DNA from: Trichinella spiralis
Taxonomy: Eukaryota > Nematoda > Enoplea > Trichinellida > Trichinellidae
Reading direction: 5' to 3'
Assembly: GCA_000181795.3 (NCBI GenBank)
Contig: CM012953.1
Span: forward strand, 19,725,567-19,789,566
DNA: 64,000 nucleotides
The translations under genes and the position numbers were made by a program. The notes beneath the pieces were generated by a model, which was given only the letters and a program-made list of their open reading frames with translations, was not told the origin of the DNA and searched no databases. Shown one piece after another: positions 1-13,213 of the stretch. Position 1 is the first letter of the stretch, and every line of letters starts with the position of its first letter.

Positions 1-2301
1 CAGATGGTAAACAAATGCGATGCAGTGTCGATAAAATCAAATGAACTTTCGCCTCCAACTGCCGAAGCGCGCATCATTCGAGCGTTGAAATTTGTACCAC
101 TTGAAGCAGACAAGCTGGGTATTGTAAATATTCCCCCCCCCATATTTGTTTATTTCGATATGGTAATAATGTGTTGAAAAATAGGTGGTTTGGGTCAGAT
201 AGTTTTTACACGTCCATCGACGACAGCAGTACTTTGCCGTGGTAATGTTGAATTAGCAGTCCCTGAATGCACCAATGATCATGTGCTACTGGGCAGTCGT
301 CCACTTTGTTGCACAAATGAAATTTCTGCAATGCCGGGTTTATTATCATCATCATCATTATCTGCAGATTCAATGAATAACACCCACAACAACGACTGTA
401 ATAATGAAAAACGTCGATTTGATTCAACCGATTTGGGACGATTTGCTAGTCAAAGTGCTCCTTCGTCACCGAAACGTCAAGGTAATTGACATTCATGATT
501 GAAAGAAATATTTCAAAAAGAATTTTGTTCTCTCTCTATATATATATATGTAAAAATTTGTATTATTTTGCAGTTTTTGCTGTTCCTGCAAGCATACCGG
601 CATCAGGTAACAACAGTCCTCGTCGAGGTAGTGGCCAATTATGCTGCTTTCATAAAATCAGTTGATTTTTATTGTAATAAAATTATTTTTTGAATAACAC
701 ATCTCTGAGAAGGAAGAAATTGGCAAATAAATTGTTAATATTTATTTTGAGATGAATTGAGAAATAAATACTTTTATTTTAAGGAAAAACAATGATGAAT
801 TTATAATAAATAAGAATAATTATTTCTAGTAATTATTATTGTTTCATTGTATTTTTATGGGTTATTTATTTATTTAATTATTTTAGTACATCGTTATTCC
901 GGAGGTACATTCAGTATTACCGAATCGGACGGTCGTCAACGTCTTCGATTATGCCCGAGTCCTCCGTCTTATGTTTCGGTTAGCACGCCGGAGACTTCGG
1001 CTTTGAAAGCTTTGATTGAACAATCCCGTTATCGCCGAAGCGGCGAAACTAAATTCCAAGCGAATACTGCCTACGATATTACAACTTCTAGTAATTATTA
1101 TTATTGTTGTTGTTATTTACTTAATTTATTTGTTGCAGCAGGGGTATCATCATCATCATCATCGTTGACTGCATCTCAAAGTAAAAGTAAAAGCAAAAGA
1201 AATGCAACCAATTCTTTGGAAAAAGTTGCACCTGATTTAACAACAAAAGGTATATTTTTTTACAACGTGTATTATGGAGTGACAGATATTTTTCTTCAAA
1301 GTTAATTTTCTGTGAAATGTTTGAATTTTATTTTATTTTATTTTTTATTTATATTTTTAATAGATGTATCCTTTCGTCCTAACATTACACCCCGTATGAA
1401 CAATATTGCCACTCAAACTGTACCTGTAACAGTTTCTGCATTTGATCCGTCATCTACTTCTTGCAATCATAACAACAGTAGTAACAATACAACTGCTATT
1501 ACTGCTACTGTTGCTACTACTACTACTACTACTGCTACTACTACTACTACTACTACTAATAATAATAATAATAATAATAATAATGATAATCAAGCTTCAA
1601 ACATTGTAAATAGAAGTGCTGGCATTTCGGTGATGAATAATCCAATTTCACAGCATTTAACAACAAATGGGCAAGTTCCGTTCAACGGTTCATTTGTTCC
1701 ATTTATCGACAGTCGACATTTGACTCATTTAGCGGCTCATTCGTTGATGAATACAACATCTCAAGCATCGACCGGTTTCAATCCGTTGAATCTCTGGTAT
1801 CCAGCACGAACACTTGGCATCAATAATAACTGTACGTCTAATAATCAAGGAGTAACAGCCACCGTTGGCAGCTTTTTGCCTTTTCCTAATATTGCTGTTT
1901 TGGAAAAAAACACTTGCAATAGTACCACTGTTGCCGTTTCAAGTACTTCTTCTTCTGCTGTTACTGCTGCTACTGCTACTAATACCACTACTGTTACTAC
2001 TACTGCTACTGCTGATACTAATAGGAATAATAATGCTGCTAATGCAAATGATAATAATAATAATGATGATGGTAGTGTCTCCGATGATGTTGCTGTCAAT
2101 TCTGGGAATCTTCAGTCAAAATTTACACTACGCGATGTGATGCTTGGTGATGAGGAAAATCCAATTGCAACAGCCGCTTCTTACGCGTCCAGTTTGTCAC
2201 GATTTGTCCACATTGATCAGTTGCAGTGCAGTTTGAAGCAAAAATCTGAAGAAATTTCTTCAAATGTGATCTGCTTTGCAAAGCGGGTATCCAATGATTG
2301 A
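1..2301 (+). CDS. Unrecognised low-complexity Ser/Thr/Asn-rich protein, 3' part
   Basis: The 5' end lies outside the window. Exons that keep frame are 1-118, 185-481, 574-627, 887-1090, 1139-1249 and 1364-2301, with a stop at 2299-2301. The short introns (48-259 nt) have GT...AG ends. The protein looks intrinsically disordered: Ser-rich stretches, Ser-Pro-Lys-Arg and Ser-Pro-Arg-Arg motifs, and RFAS and HRYS sites that resemble basophilic kinase or 14-3-3 sites. Long Thr then Asn homopolymer runs are encoded by ACT and AAT repeats near 1506-1583. The last 60 residues (LRDVMLGDEENP onward) are more complex and may be a conserved tail. No catalytic domain is visible in this part and I do not recognise the family. 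A regulatory or scaffold protein is a guess from composition only. Confidence 0.7.
1506..1583 (+). repeat. Coding (ACT)n-(AAT)n trinucleotide tract
   Basis: Two adjacent trinucleotide runs inside the last exon of the first gene are translated as poly-Thr followed by poly-Asn. A second, less pure ACT/GCT-rich run lies near 1945-2030. Such tracts usually vary in length between individuals. Confidence 0.85.
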
Positions 2302-2376
2302 CTGTGAATGAAGACTGACTAGTATTTCATGCATCTGCATTTTATTTATATTGACTGTATCTATATACATACATAC

Positions 2377-2410
<34 letters not shown>

Positions 2411-4437
2411 TATTATTTACATTTTATTTTCTGTTTTGGTGTTTTGTATTTTATTCTTCTTTTCTGCTGTAGTTATTATTCATAGTTTGGGAACAATTTT
2501 TTTCTTGCTCTATAGTTAATATTATAATTATTATTATTATTTGCGTTGAACTTTTTTTCCTTTCTGTAGTCATTTTTCTGTTTGTATATTCTACCTAGAT
2601 ATCAACTTATCTACCTATCAGTTTACCTATCTATCTACCTATTCAACTAAAAATATTTTTATTCACCTATCTACCTACCTACCTACCTGGCTTCGTATTC
2701 CATTTATTTAAGAAATTTATTTTTTATTTCTATTCGACTCGGTATATTTCGACGCAAGTCATTTACTACTATTGGCTGAACATATGTCCTGGCGGTATGT
2801 AAAACTCGTGTTTATCACCACCACTACCACTGCATTTGTATGGCATTCATTTTGTTTGCTGTACTGTGTGTTTGTGTGTGTGTGTGTAGTAATTGATGCA
2901 AACTTTTGGACGGGACAACACGTGGATAGATAAAGTGAAGAAGAAAAAACGTATTTTTTATATATTTGAAAATTTTAATACGTTCCTTAAATATTTATTC
3001 TGTCTGTCATGCGCAGTGCATCATTTTTCTGGACTTGTCACATTTTGTTCTTCTCCACATGAAAAAATGCTTGTATTGTGTTGTTGTTTGTAGTCGGTGA
3101 TTTTTCGTTCATTAACGTTTTACCACGGCATTGTTCTAAATTTGAATATACGAAAATTCATATGCTGCAAGGCACGAGGAGACCAATTCTTCTTTTTCAC
3201 CGCAGCAATAAGTTTCCTTTCTCCCTTACTTCTTCTACATTTACTTTTTAATAAACAAGAATATTTTAATTCTTTTGTAATTATTGCCAGAAGTCTATTT
3301 CTTTTATTTAATAAAAGTTGTTTTGTTCTTCAGTTGATTACAGCCCAGAAAAATCGTGTTATTTTTGCACGTTTATCTGCTATTGAAGATTTATTTATTC
3401 AAATTTTCTTCTGTTCTAGTGTGTGAACAGTTGTTAGTGATCACTTCCACTTTTTCTTCTTTATTTTTTTTTGGTTTTTTTCTACATATTCTTTTTTTCA
3501 ATATTCATTATTTGTTTGTGTTTGGATCTGCTACTTTTGATTATTTTTTTATTTATAGTTGTTTTTGTATTTTTTTTTCATTTTTTAAATTTTATTCGGC
3601 ACTAATCTATTGTGCGGATGGATGTACATTGTCGGTGTTGCTGTTGCTGTTCTCTTTCGCTTGGGTGGTAAAAATTGAGAACTGTTTGTTATAAAAAGCA
3701 AAACAAAAAGGAAGAAGAAAATATTTTTTTATCTTTGTTACTTCGTAATAGCATTCTGTTAGTTTTCATAAAAAAGAAATGTTTGTTTTTTGTTATTAAT
3801 GAAAAGAAAAAAAAGAATCCTGTAATGTGAAAAAATCAATGTTGTATGATTAATTTGTTAAGGCCGAAAATTCGTGAACAGCTTGTAAAGCTTAGCAAGT
3901 TATTTTAAAGTGAAAACGTTTGACACTTGCAAATTGATCGACAATTATTGCACTTTAATCTTGATTTTACGCTAATATTCCACTATTGCAATTGACTCTT
4001 ACATTAGAGAAAAACTTTTTTGTTTGTTTGTTTTTCAATAATTCCTCCATTTCTGTTTGCTTGTTTGATTTAAATGAGCAAAATAAGAGATTCAAGCATG
4101 AATTTAACGTGAGCTGAATTTTCCACCCAAACGCATGCATTTTATTTTTTTCAAAAATTGTATCAATCATAATTTAAGCGTGACCAAAAAAACAGAACTA
4201 ACTCAGCAATCCAATTGCGCATCAGGTTCGTGAATTCTATCAGCTATTAGCGAATTGCAAAGATTTAAACAATAGCACTTGATTTTGGTTATACTGTAGT
4301 TGATTGGCAGCTGTACACTAATGTTCTGTTTCAACATATAAATTAATAAATTCGACGTAGTGATGCGTGTTGCCAATTTTGACAATCAGTGTGAACTTTT
4401 TCTTTTTCACTTTTAGCAATTGAGTGCATACGGAAAA
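2302..4437. other. Intergenic/3' UTR, T-rich on the + strand, with simple repeats
   Basis: No supported gene. A (TA)n run sits at about 2379-2408 and a CTAC/CTAT-type tetranucleotide run at about 2594-2690, with a short GT run near 2868-2886. From about 2300 to 3800 the + strand is strongly T-rich with little A, which suggests a long transcribed 3' UTR of the upstream gene. The open frames here are low-complexity Phe/Leu/Cys runs and are not believable proteins. Confidence 0.6.
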
Positions 4438-6667
4438 ATGCTTGCCTCGTTGACCAAAAGTAATATCCCTGCTTTCAGGTAAATACATTTTCTGTTTTCA
4501 TCTTATTTTTTCATTTTAAATTTGTGATATTTGTGTTTATTTTTTTTTCAGATTAACCGGTCCAGCGGCCAGATTGCTTCTTCTTGAGTACCACTTAGAT
4601 CCATTGGAAGTCAAATCGACTGGACCGCGAAATGCCCTTTTGAAATGGTGAAAATATTTTGAAATTAAAATGTGATTATAAAATTAAGTTGTGGAACTTA
4701 ATGTATCAAACATTCAAACAGTAATAAATATATGAATAAACAGAAAATAGAAGGGGAGAATATTGTTTTCTGTCGAACAATTTTTGAACGAAAAGCTTGC
4801 ATGGTTTACAATGAAACAAACACTTTTAAGCAGCATGCAGTTAGGCACTGTTTTGAAAAGAAGATTTTTTTTTAATTTTTACTAGGAATTTGTTCAACTA
4901 GTCTTTATAATTTTACTTTTGCAACAAATGCATCAAGTTCTCCCCGTGATTAATAGTTTAAAACGAATTATTTATTGAAAGCAATTAAATTTGAAGTTGA
5001 ACACAATTGAAATAAGATGTATGTGCATAATTCTAGTTTATGATAGAAAACTTTTCAATGGAAACCTGAATTACTTTCGATATGTTGATTTTATGATGCA
5101 GAATTTGCACAAAAGCAATTAAAGTAAATGCAGAAGAAAATATGTGCGACAGTTTCAGTTTTTCACGTGAATTTATAAAGAGAAAAATTATAATATGATC
5201 TCAGTTTTTAATTGTAAATGTTTAGTGATGTATTGCAATATATTGCATCTCATAAATTAAGCAAAGTGCCTGCAGACCGAGGGCCGTCAGCTGCGGTTCA
5301 GCCGGAGGTGAAATTTTCCAAACGTTTATCACGCAGCTTTACTGACATGCCAATAGTTCAACTGATGAAAGAAGCAGCTGATCAATATTCTCATTCAAAA
5401 GTATTAACTAATTCAGTTGTTTGATTTTATTTTTGAATCCTTTATATTTGTTTGATTGTTTATTTATTTATTAGCATACAATTCCTCATTCGTACGAAAC
5501 AGCTGACGTTGACGTTACGACACTGATAAATTTGGTGCAACAGGGTGATGATAATGATCGTGTAGATTTTGCACCTTCTATTTTTTCTTTTGTTATCCGA
5601 GCTTGCTTGCTAGCATTGAAGGTACACTTTATTTACTATATTTACATTTTTTACGTTTTTACGTATTTATCAATGAATGAATGTCTTGTGATAAAAAAAA
5701 ATACCGGAGTATTAAACAACTTTGGCAGTAAAATGTTCTGTCAACGTTGAAATAATCTTTTCTAACTTGTTAGTGGGCAAAAACCAACAATACTGTGCAA
5801 ATTTTATTTGAATTATATTGCATCAACTCAGTATACAGCCAAGGTTGGGTTGTAGTTTTTTAAAATATTCTTTTTGTATTGGGGATGGGCATTTTTTACT
5901 AAAGGAAGATTTGTAAAATATAATGAAATAATCTTTTCTCTTTGCTAATGGAGAAACAAATTTTTGTTTTCAGTTATTATTTTGTGCAAAAATTAATGTA
6001 GTTGTTTTTTTTAACAGAAAGTACCCGAAGTGAATGTTCTTGCTTCCGGAGACGATGTTTTCACCTCTCCCAGTGTCAATATTGGGATAAACGTTATCTC
6101 GAATGATCTTTTCAAAATGGTAGTCATACGTGATGCGAATTTGATGTCTGCACATGAAATCAATTTAAAACGAAAAGTAGTATATTGATTTGTTTTTTAA
6201 TGAAAATTATTAAAATAAATTAATTCTTATAGGAATTGGAAGAGAAAGTGCATTCTGGTACTTTGATTGATGATGATTGTCAACATCCGACATTCAGGTA
6301 AATTTTGATGATCGTGAAAATACGAAAAGTACTTCAATTGTATTTCAATACTTGCAGCATAATCAACTTAGCTGATATGCATGTGACCAAATGCGCTGAA
6401 GTGTTGTTGCCTCCGCAGTGTGCGTTGTTGTCTTATGGAGAAGTTTATCAGACAGTTTCAGATGAAAATGTTAGATGCTATCGGTTGGTTTGTTTCAAAA
6501 TATTTCATTATTTTATTCTATAAATTGTAATGATAATGCGTATTTGTTGTCATTTTAGCGTAAGAGCTACACTGTCGTACAATAATGCAGTGATTCGAGA
6601 TGAGGCTGCTCTTGAATGGTTGAACAGTTTCGGGAACTTTCTACAACATCCAATTCTTTTGATATAA
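4438..6667 (+). CDS. PDHX: Pyruvate dehydrogenase complex E3-binding protein (protein X), lipoyl domain absent
   Basis: Exons 4438-4478, 4552-4647, 5226-5400, 5475-5621, 6018-6176, 6233-6297, 6358-6483 and 6559-6667 join in phase into about 305 aa. Residues 15-50 form a peripheral subunit-binding domain (GPAARLLL...LDP..VKSTGPR), the region that docks dihydrolipoamide dehydrogenase (E3) in 2-oxoacid dehydrogenase E2/E3BP proteins. The rest is an E2 acyltransferase-type core. The core's usual DHxxxDG motif is replaced by SYNNAVIRDE, so the acyltransferase should be inactive, as in animal PDHX. There is no lipoyl domain: the start codon is only 14 codons before the binding domain, and a T-rich/AG acceptor at about 4415 lies just upstream, consistent with trans-splicing. 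The protein should act in the mitochondrial matrix, although the possible targeting peptide is very short. The alternative, a branched-chain or 2-oxoglutarate E2, is disfavoured by the dead motif. Confidence 0.9.
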
Positions 6668-6824
6668 ACAAATAATATACAATCAAGTTGGTTCAAATTT
6701 AATGTGATGTGTGGTCATTTATTGTTTGTATCATTTTCACTGAATAATAATCTATTTGATCAGCACTGTTTTTCTAACATTATTGGAAAAATTGTTTCAA
6801 AAATTACGGCATAAAATGCGTAGC

Positions 6825-6869
6825 TTCTTCTTCTTCTTCTTCTTATTTGATGCATGCATGCATGCATCA
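6825..6869. repeat. TTC run next to a 22-nt perfect palindrome (GCAT repeat)
   Basis: A short TTC trinucleotide run (about 6825-6843) is followed by a perfect palindrome at 6848-6869 built from four GCAT units. It lies between the convergent PDHX and DOT1 genes (gap 6668-7179). I see nothing else in that gap. Confidence 0.75.
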
Positions 6870-7179
6870 GTGAGTGCAGATTTATTTACTGAACTTTGTA
6901 TTAAAAAACAACAACTAATCGACTGATATCATTTTATTCAAACGTGAATATCCCTTTCATAAATAAAGACATTCCAAACAACAATTAAACAACTGAACAT
7001 TTAACCTGAAAGCAAAGTCACAGAAATCGTTAATATGCAGTGTTATTTATATATACTAAAAATGCAAACTAAACAAACAACGGAACAAAACGAAAACATT
7101 TTGGTGTTTATACTGTTGCTTTAAATAAAAAAATAATTTGCATTTTGTTCAATAATTAATTATTTAAAAATACGACCAG

Positions 7180-9781
7180 CTAACGATATTTCTCTTTTTT
7201 CTTTGTCTTTGTTGCAACTATTGACTGTGGTATAACTGTATTCGAAATACGACTTGTAGTTGGCTTTTCAGTACTACGAATAAACTGCTCTATCTGAAAT
7301 ACAAAATGTATATATATATATATAATAAGTGCAAAATCAATTAACAATAAAGATGAAAAAATAATTATAATATTACTCTGCTGTGATCCACAGTATGCAG
7401 ATAGAAAGAGATTTTTGCAGAAGTCCAAGAAACGCACCTGGACATGGTAAACAACTTCCTTACAGACAAACATGCTCCAGGATCTGAGATTTGAAGTATA
7501 AAAGAAATTAATTTCAGTTTTGCTCTCTTACTTCATTTCACTATGATTATTATTATAATATTCATTTTGTTCAAAAAATTGAAAAAATATATATACCGCA
7601 AATGTTCCGTATCGTCAAACGACCACCGTTGCCTAATTCAAAAGGTTTAGATGAAATAATCTTTGTGCCATCTTTCAAATCAGAAAAAATAATTTTTAAC
7701 TATAAAAAAACATCCTGTCATTATTCTTATTCAATTATCACAGCATTTACACAATATAAAAATAACAACTCTAATATATAACAATTGGGAAGCAAATTTT
7801 TCATAAATTTAAATAATATAAACCAAATAACTAATAAAGTACTGCTGTTAAGTTAAACGTATTTAAATAATCATTAATTTCTATTCTAAATTGGTATGTG
7901 AATCTCTTCCAAATTACTTTCCATTTATACGTAATAATTACAATACCTGATGATCAAGTTCTGGACCAAAGGCATAATTGTTTACAAAAATAACTCTACA
8001 ATAAAAAATAATATACTTAATAAAAAGCATTTCCGACATTCTTACTTACGTTGCTTTGCAAAAATGTTCACGAAATTTCACATCCAAAAAATCACCTTCC
8101 AGTAATTTAAATGGACGATGAGTATGGCCATACCAAGAACTCCATCTTTCAAAATGTTTATACATTCTCTACAAAAGAATTTTCATCTGCATAAACCTTG
8201 ATAAACAGAAAATAATAATAAAAAACTTACTCTAGCATATTTTATTGGCCACTTTGCTCTTTCAATCCCCACTGACATGCCACATAAAGATGTAGCTGCC
8301 ACTTGCAATACAACATTTCCAACACCTTAACAAATCTATAATAATATGAAAACAAAAAAATTTTTTTTGAAACTTATTACCACTCCCAAGATCCAAAAAA
8401 TAATCGTTCGGCCCAAGAGGAGTCTGCTTGAGTATGACAGATACACAATCATATGACACCTCACCATATACAGACGGTGTAAAAGCAGTGTACAAATTGA
8501 GTTTCCTAGGTTGTGTAACGGAATAATTGTACACTTGCTGAAGCATATGCCTCAAGAAAACCTCTTTCGATTCCGGTGGAAGAAAAGTAGCAACCCTCAA
8601 ACCCGCCTAAAAACATTCAAGATTAATAATTCAAATTAGTTACAAACAAAGAAACAAACAAAACAGCTGAATATTTTCATTGAAAGCATCAGTTCAATAT
8701 ATATATATATACTTATTATTATTAAAAAATAATAATTACGGAACGTCTTAATCGCTGAACAGCTTTATTAAAAGATTTTGCTATCTTCTTTACATCTCTG
8801 TATTTTAAAAGCCAGGGCAATCGTTTAGCAGTTGGTATACGTTCCAAAACGTCGAACATTTCTGATATATAACTTGACAACAATCTACAACAAATAACTA
8901 TAACAGCGCATGTTTACAATCATTTCAAAGTATTACATATTTATAATTTAATTTAAATAAAAATTAAATCATTCTTATATATGCTTACATAATTTATATA
9001 TGCATCTAAATATAACAAAAATTACAAAAAATATTTTAAAAATAGTCAAGTACATTTGAAAAGTAAACAGTGTTGCACTTAAATTTTTAATAAACAACTT
9101 ACCTGTATGTGGCAAGCATTTCTTCCAAGGCGCAGTAAGTGTGCGTCTATAATTAGTATTAATTTAATAATTAATTGACACTGCAAAAATTAAAGCAAAC
9201 CTTAGGAAGTGGCCATTTGAGCAATAATATTTTACCCGTAACAGGATGCATGAATGCTATACGACGATCTTTTCTGCGTGCTGTATTCTCTGCCTTATTT
9301 GAAGTATTTTCAGTTGTATTCGAACAATTAAATCCTAAAATTGACAGTACAATTCAAGTAACAACAATATATTTTTATATAAATCACTATAACACAACAT
9401 TACAACAGTATATACATATTTAATAAATAACTAAATTCAGTTTAATATTACTTCGTTAAGTAAAAATACAAATCACAACAATCTTATTTTTAGATGAAAT
9501 ACTAAAATATGTCAGATGGATTTTTGGCAAAAATGTTTATACTTTTCAATCAAAAATTATCTTCCCCATATCTTTCTAATATTTACAAATCTCACAAAAG
9601 GATAAAATAACTTTTCAACAATACAGATTACTCGTTTTTAATGTTTTATACGTTAAAAAAAAAGAAAAAAATCATTTTCAACTAATGACCATCAAGCAGA
9701 CACATCAACAACAATTTCCAGAATTTATAATTATTGCATAAAAGAACTCATACCATTTTCATCACTGTACTGTGCATCCAT
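7180..9781 (-). CDS. DOT1L: DOT1-type histone H3 lysine-79 methyltransferase, catalytic core only
   Basis: Eleven exons (9781-9754, 9334-9201, 9146-9103, 8884-8740, 8606-8381, 8325-8231, 8168-8050, 7995-7947, 7699-7597, 7483-7377, 7293-7180) join in phase to 387 aa. DOT1 landmarks appear in order: the YGEVSYD region, the SAM-binding motif LDLGSGVGNVVLQVA, GDFL, FVNNYAFGPELDHQL (the DOT1 NN-AFGP loop), IISSKPF and the late motif VSWTSAKISFYLHTVD. The C-terminus is short and basic (KTKKKEKYR), as needed for nucleosome or DNA contact. The family enzyme methylates H3K79 within nucleosomes using S-adenosylmethionine in the nucleus. Vertebrate DOT1L has a long C-terminal region after the catalytic domain that is missing here. 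The N-terminal 60 residues are not recognisable. It is convergent with PDHX. Confidence 0.92.
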
Positions 9782-12277
9782 GAATTTCGTAACCTAATTT
9801 CGCTCAGTGGGAAATACATGAAAACAGAAGTTCCACAGCCAACAGTTACAATGAATACCACATTACAGTAGTATAAGAATCAAAAAGTTTTAATTCTAAT
9901 ATGTAGCGACTAAGTAAAACAAATGTCATCAACCATAAATAACAAAGGGGAATTCAATTATACTTATTAAACCTTTTTAAGTTTTTTTTAAAGAAATGCA
10001 TAAAAAATAATAGTTAAAAAATAACACTAGATGTTTTTTAAAATTTAATGATCATGTTTGCATTTAATTTTAATGATTATGCACTACCAACTTGAAAAAT
10101 TATTATTTTTTAAAATTATTTTTATTATTATTTTTGATTTTTGCATGTACATTCAAATTAATATACACTTTTATTGAAAATCATAATAATAATAATAACA
10201 AAAATAAAATATTTTTTAATGTAGTGTCAAATATTTTCAAGATTTACATAAGATATCATTTATTTGCACTTTATTTTACTCTGTTCTATCATTTTGCTAC
10301 GTCAAGAATCCGCCATTTAAAAACTTAACTTGATTATCATTGTATAAATGCCATTTATTTACATATACCCATTTATGGGTCATTTATTTACAGTAATAAG
10401 AAAATCAAGCTGAATTAAGTAATAAAAGCTGAAATGAAATCATAACATTTAATTTGAAAAAAAAGGTGAATTAAAAAAGTAAAAAAATTAAAGTAAGAAA
10501 TCAACGTAAATATTTTTAAACTAGTAGGTAATTTTATAAATAAGAAATGCAATTAGTTATGAATACATGAATACATGCAAGAAAAGAATTCAAATTAACA
10601 ATTTTGCTAATCTAGTTTCAAGCCAATTTAAATAACGGGATAATTTAAATTAATAAATTTATTTCAGATTGATTTTCCAATAAAAATATGGTGTAACTAA
10701 GCTATGTTTAGGTTTTTTGAATAGTTTTTTTCGCTTTAATTTAATCTCATATTGCTGTTGATGGATTTGTTTAAATTTCATACAAGAAAATAATTGCTTG
10801 CATTTAATATCCCTTTCAGATATTACATAGTGTCAAATTTAACATTATGAAATATTCGCAAAATTGCAACATATTTCTTTTTACTATGATGTTTCTCCTC
10901 ACGTATTAATTGAAGCATTGTTGTAGGGAAACATACAAATTTTCATTTCAAGAAAAACTATCCATTTAACTAAACACATCTACTTTTTGTGATAGGTTAT
11001 CCCAAATTAATTACTTGTTTGTGAGATTATATTAAAAAATTGACAAGAAAACAACTCAGATGTTTCTAGCGCAAATGTTATGCTAATTTTAAAATTTCTG
11101 CTTTATTAAAGTAAAAATTGAAGCATGTTATAAGACAAATGCTAAAACAGCTGACATCATAAGCTAACAAAATAAATGAATTATTAATGAAGTTGAAGAA
11201 ACACCGCAACTGACGTCCTGAAATTTTATTCATAATCTAATTCATTTTGTACTATAGTTATATTTTGCAACTTTATTTATAATCTTATCATTAAAACTAC
11301 GCATTTAATGTATGATAATAAGTGCATCAGAATAGAAAGATAGTGGCTTTATTCGATAAAAAACATCTGATTCAGACATTGTAGTGATCATTAGCCAAAA
11401 TGTGTAATTATTCTTTTATTTCTTGAAATTTGTATCATATGCATTTTAATTTATTAATCTTGATTTAATTTGAAATAATGAAGTAAAATGTCACTAATTT
11501 GTGTTTTAACAACTATAAGCCTTTGATCAATAATTTTTCATATATTCACTGGAATGTGTATTTAAATGTTTTTCATAATTGAAGCAATTAAAAACATTGA
11601 TGGTTCATAAAACGCAAAGAATGAAGTTGTAATTATAGTGCAGCAAACTAATAATGCACTATCCCGTTGTACCTATCATGTATTATAGCAATTATACATA
11701 AGAGGTACCTTAACATACCTAAAACCATATTTTCCTAGCAAATAAGTTAGCACTGCCAACAAAGTAAATTGAAATCGTTTTTATCTAATATTGCCTACTG
11801 TATATTTTAAATTAACCTTTGTGCTCTTCAATTCCAAAATTAAAAATAACAAATTATATTTAAATGAAAGCTTTTCCTGTACTCAGAATTCAAAACAAAA
11901 ATATGAAATTAATTATTATTTTACTTTATTTATAGAAAGAAGAAAATCAAACAAACAAAAAAATGTTTATTTGCGAAAGCGAAATGCAAAATCATCGATA
12001 TCTACCAGAAGCAAAGCATACTGGCAAATAACTTTAGCAGCATAACTGTGAACAAAAAACAGTATTTCTAATAATAGGAACAAAATAATGATCGATGAAA
12101 ATCACTTAGCTATGCAAATAAGTGAAAAATGAAATAAACAGCCAAATTATAAATGAAAGACACAGTTGAACAAATCGAACAAAAGTGTTATCATTTATGA
12201 ATTACTATATTTCTTTTGTTTCCCTGCATAACTTGAAAATTGTACATAAGTGAAACCCAAGCAATAATTGAAGGCCA
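9782..12277. other. Intergenic, AT-rich, nothing recognised
   Basis: About 2.5 kb of AT-rich sequence between two minus-strand genes. No exon series or repeat unit was recognised. It should contain the promoter/outron of DOT1 at its left edge and the 3' UTR of RhoGDI at its right edge. Confidence 0.5.
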
Positions 12278-13213
12278 TTAATCCCAATCTTTTTTGATTT
12301 CCAAATTCCATTCCCACTTTAACAAAACATTTTTATCATCATCTGTGAACAAAGACTTCACATTGTAAGAACCACGTTGTACCATGCCTATTTTAAAGTG
12401 AGCATTAAATTAAAATTTTGAAAAAACTAAACAAAAAGAAAACATTGACAAACCTGAAGGTGCTTCTTCGAGTGGTGTACGAAAGGTGTGCAATTCTTTT
12501 CGAGGTGGATATGATCCTACCATGTATTCGTCTTTTGCCACTAAAATCACAAATGATATAAATGTTATATATACTGCTTGTTAATCGCTTCATTTCATGC
12601 GTTATGCATAAAATGGAATAATATTAATATATTAAGATTAGAGATTTTAAATTCTTAATAAAAAATATATGCTAAACCTTGAACACCAAGACGATACACT
12701 TTTTGCACATATTTCAAACCGGCAACAATTTCACGTTGCACATGAAAGCCCACTTCCAAATGATACTGACAACCTTCTTTGAGAACAAAACTTTGTTTTT
12801 CCATTTTTGATATATCTGAATATTTTACTCTTCATTTTTAGTGAAAATTAAAAACGCACAATTTTAATACCTTCCAAATTCATGACAACATCGGGGCGTC
12901 CGTTCACGATTAGAGTCAACTTACGTACAATAACATTTTTTGGATTCGATTCATCTAAATTTATCCGGATAATTTTTATTTAAAAAAGCATAAAACATTG
13001 TAAAATACAAACTGTAAAACTGAAAATACCAATTACAACATTTTCAGATGAGCTACCAAGCAGCTGTTCCTTGTATTTTCTCAAGCTGAGATCGTCTGCA
13101 TCAGCTGCAAATATTTCTTGCACCGATTTCTGAGCCGGTGCTTTGTAACAGCTGTGTGTATCAACTAAATCTTGACCATTCTCCTCGTCGGATAAATGTG
13201 CCGTGTCAGCCAT
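12278..13213 (-). CDS. ARHGDIA: Rho GDP-dissociation inhibitor
   Basis: Five exons (13213-13030, 12954-12871, 12815-12678, 12540-12454, 12387-12278) join in phase to 200 aa, the usual length of RhoGDI. The N-terminal arm (residues 1-60) has the acidic and amphipathic segments that contact Rho switch regions, including [19 protein letters not shown]. The C-terminal immunoglobulin-like domain that holds the prenyl group shows [25 protein letters not shown], the EEAPSG turn, RGSYNVKS and the terminal [11 protein letters not shown]. It keeps GDP-bound Rho-family GTPases soluble in the cytosol. The ATG at 13213 is preceded by a TTTTAG acceptor 9 nt upstream, consistent with a trans-splice site or a 5' UTR intron. 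The gene symbol names the family, because nematodes usually have a single member. Confidence 0.95.

Noticed and set aside
2893-3694. Overlapping plus-strand open frames of 66-112 codons
   Set aside because: Low-complexity Phe/Leu/Ser/Cys runs produced by the T-rich strand; no start context, domain or splice partners.
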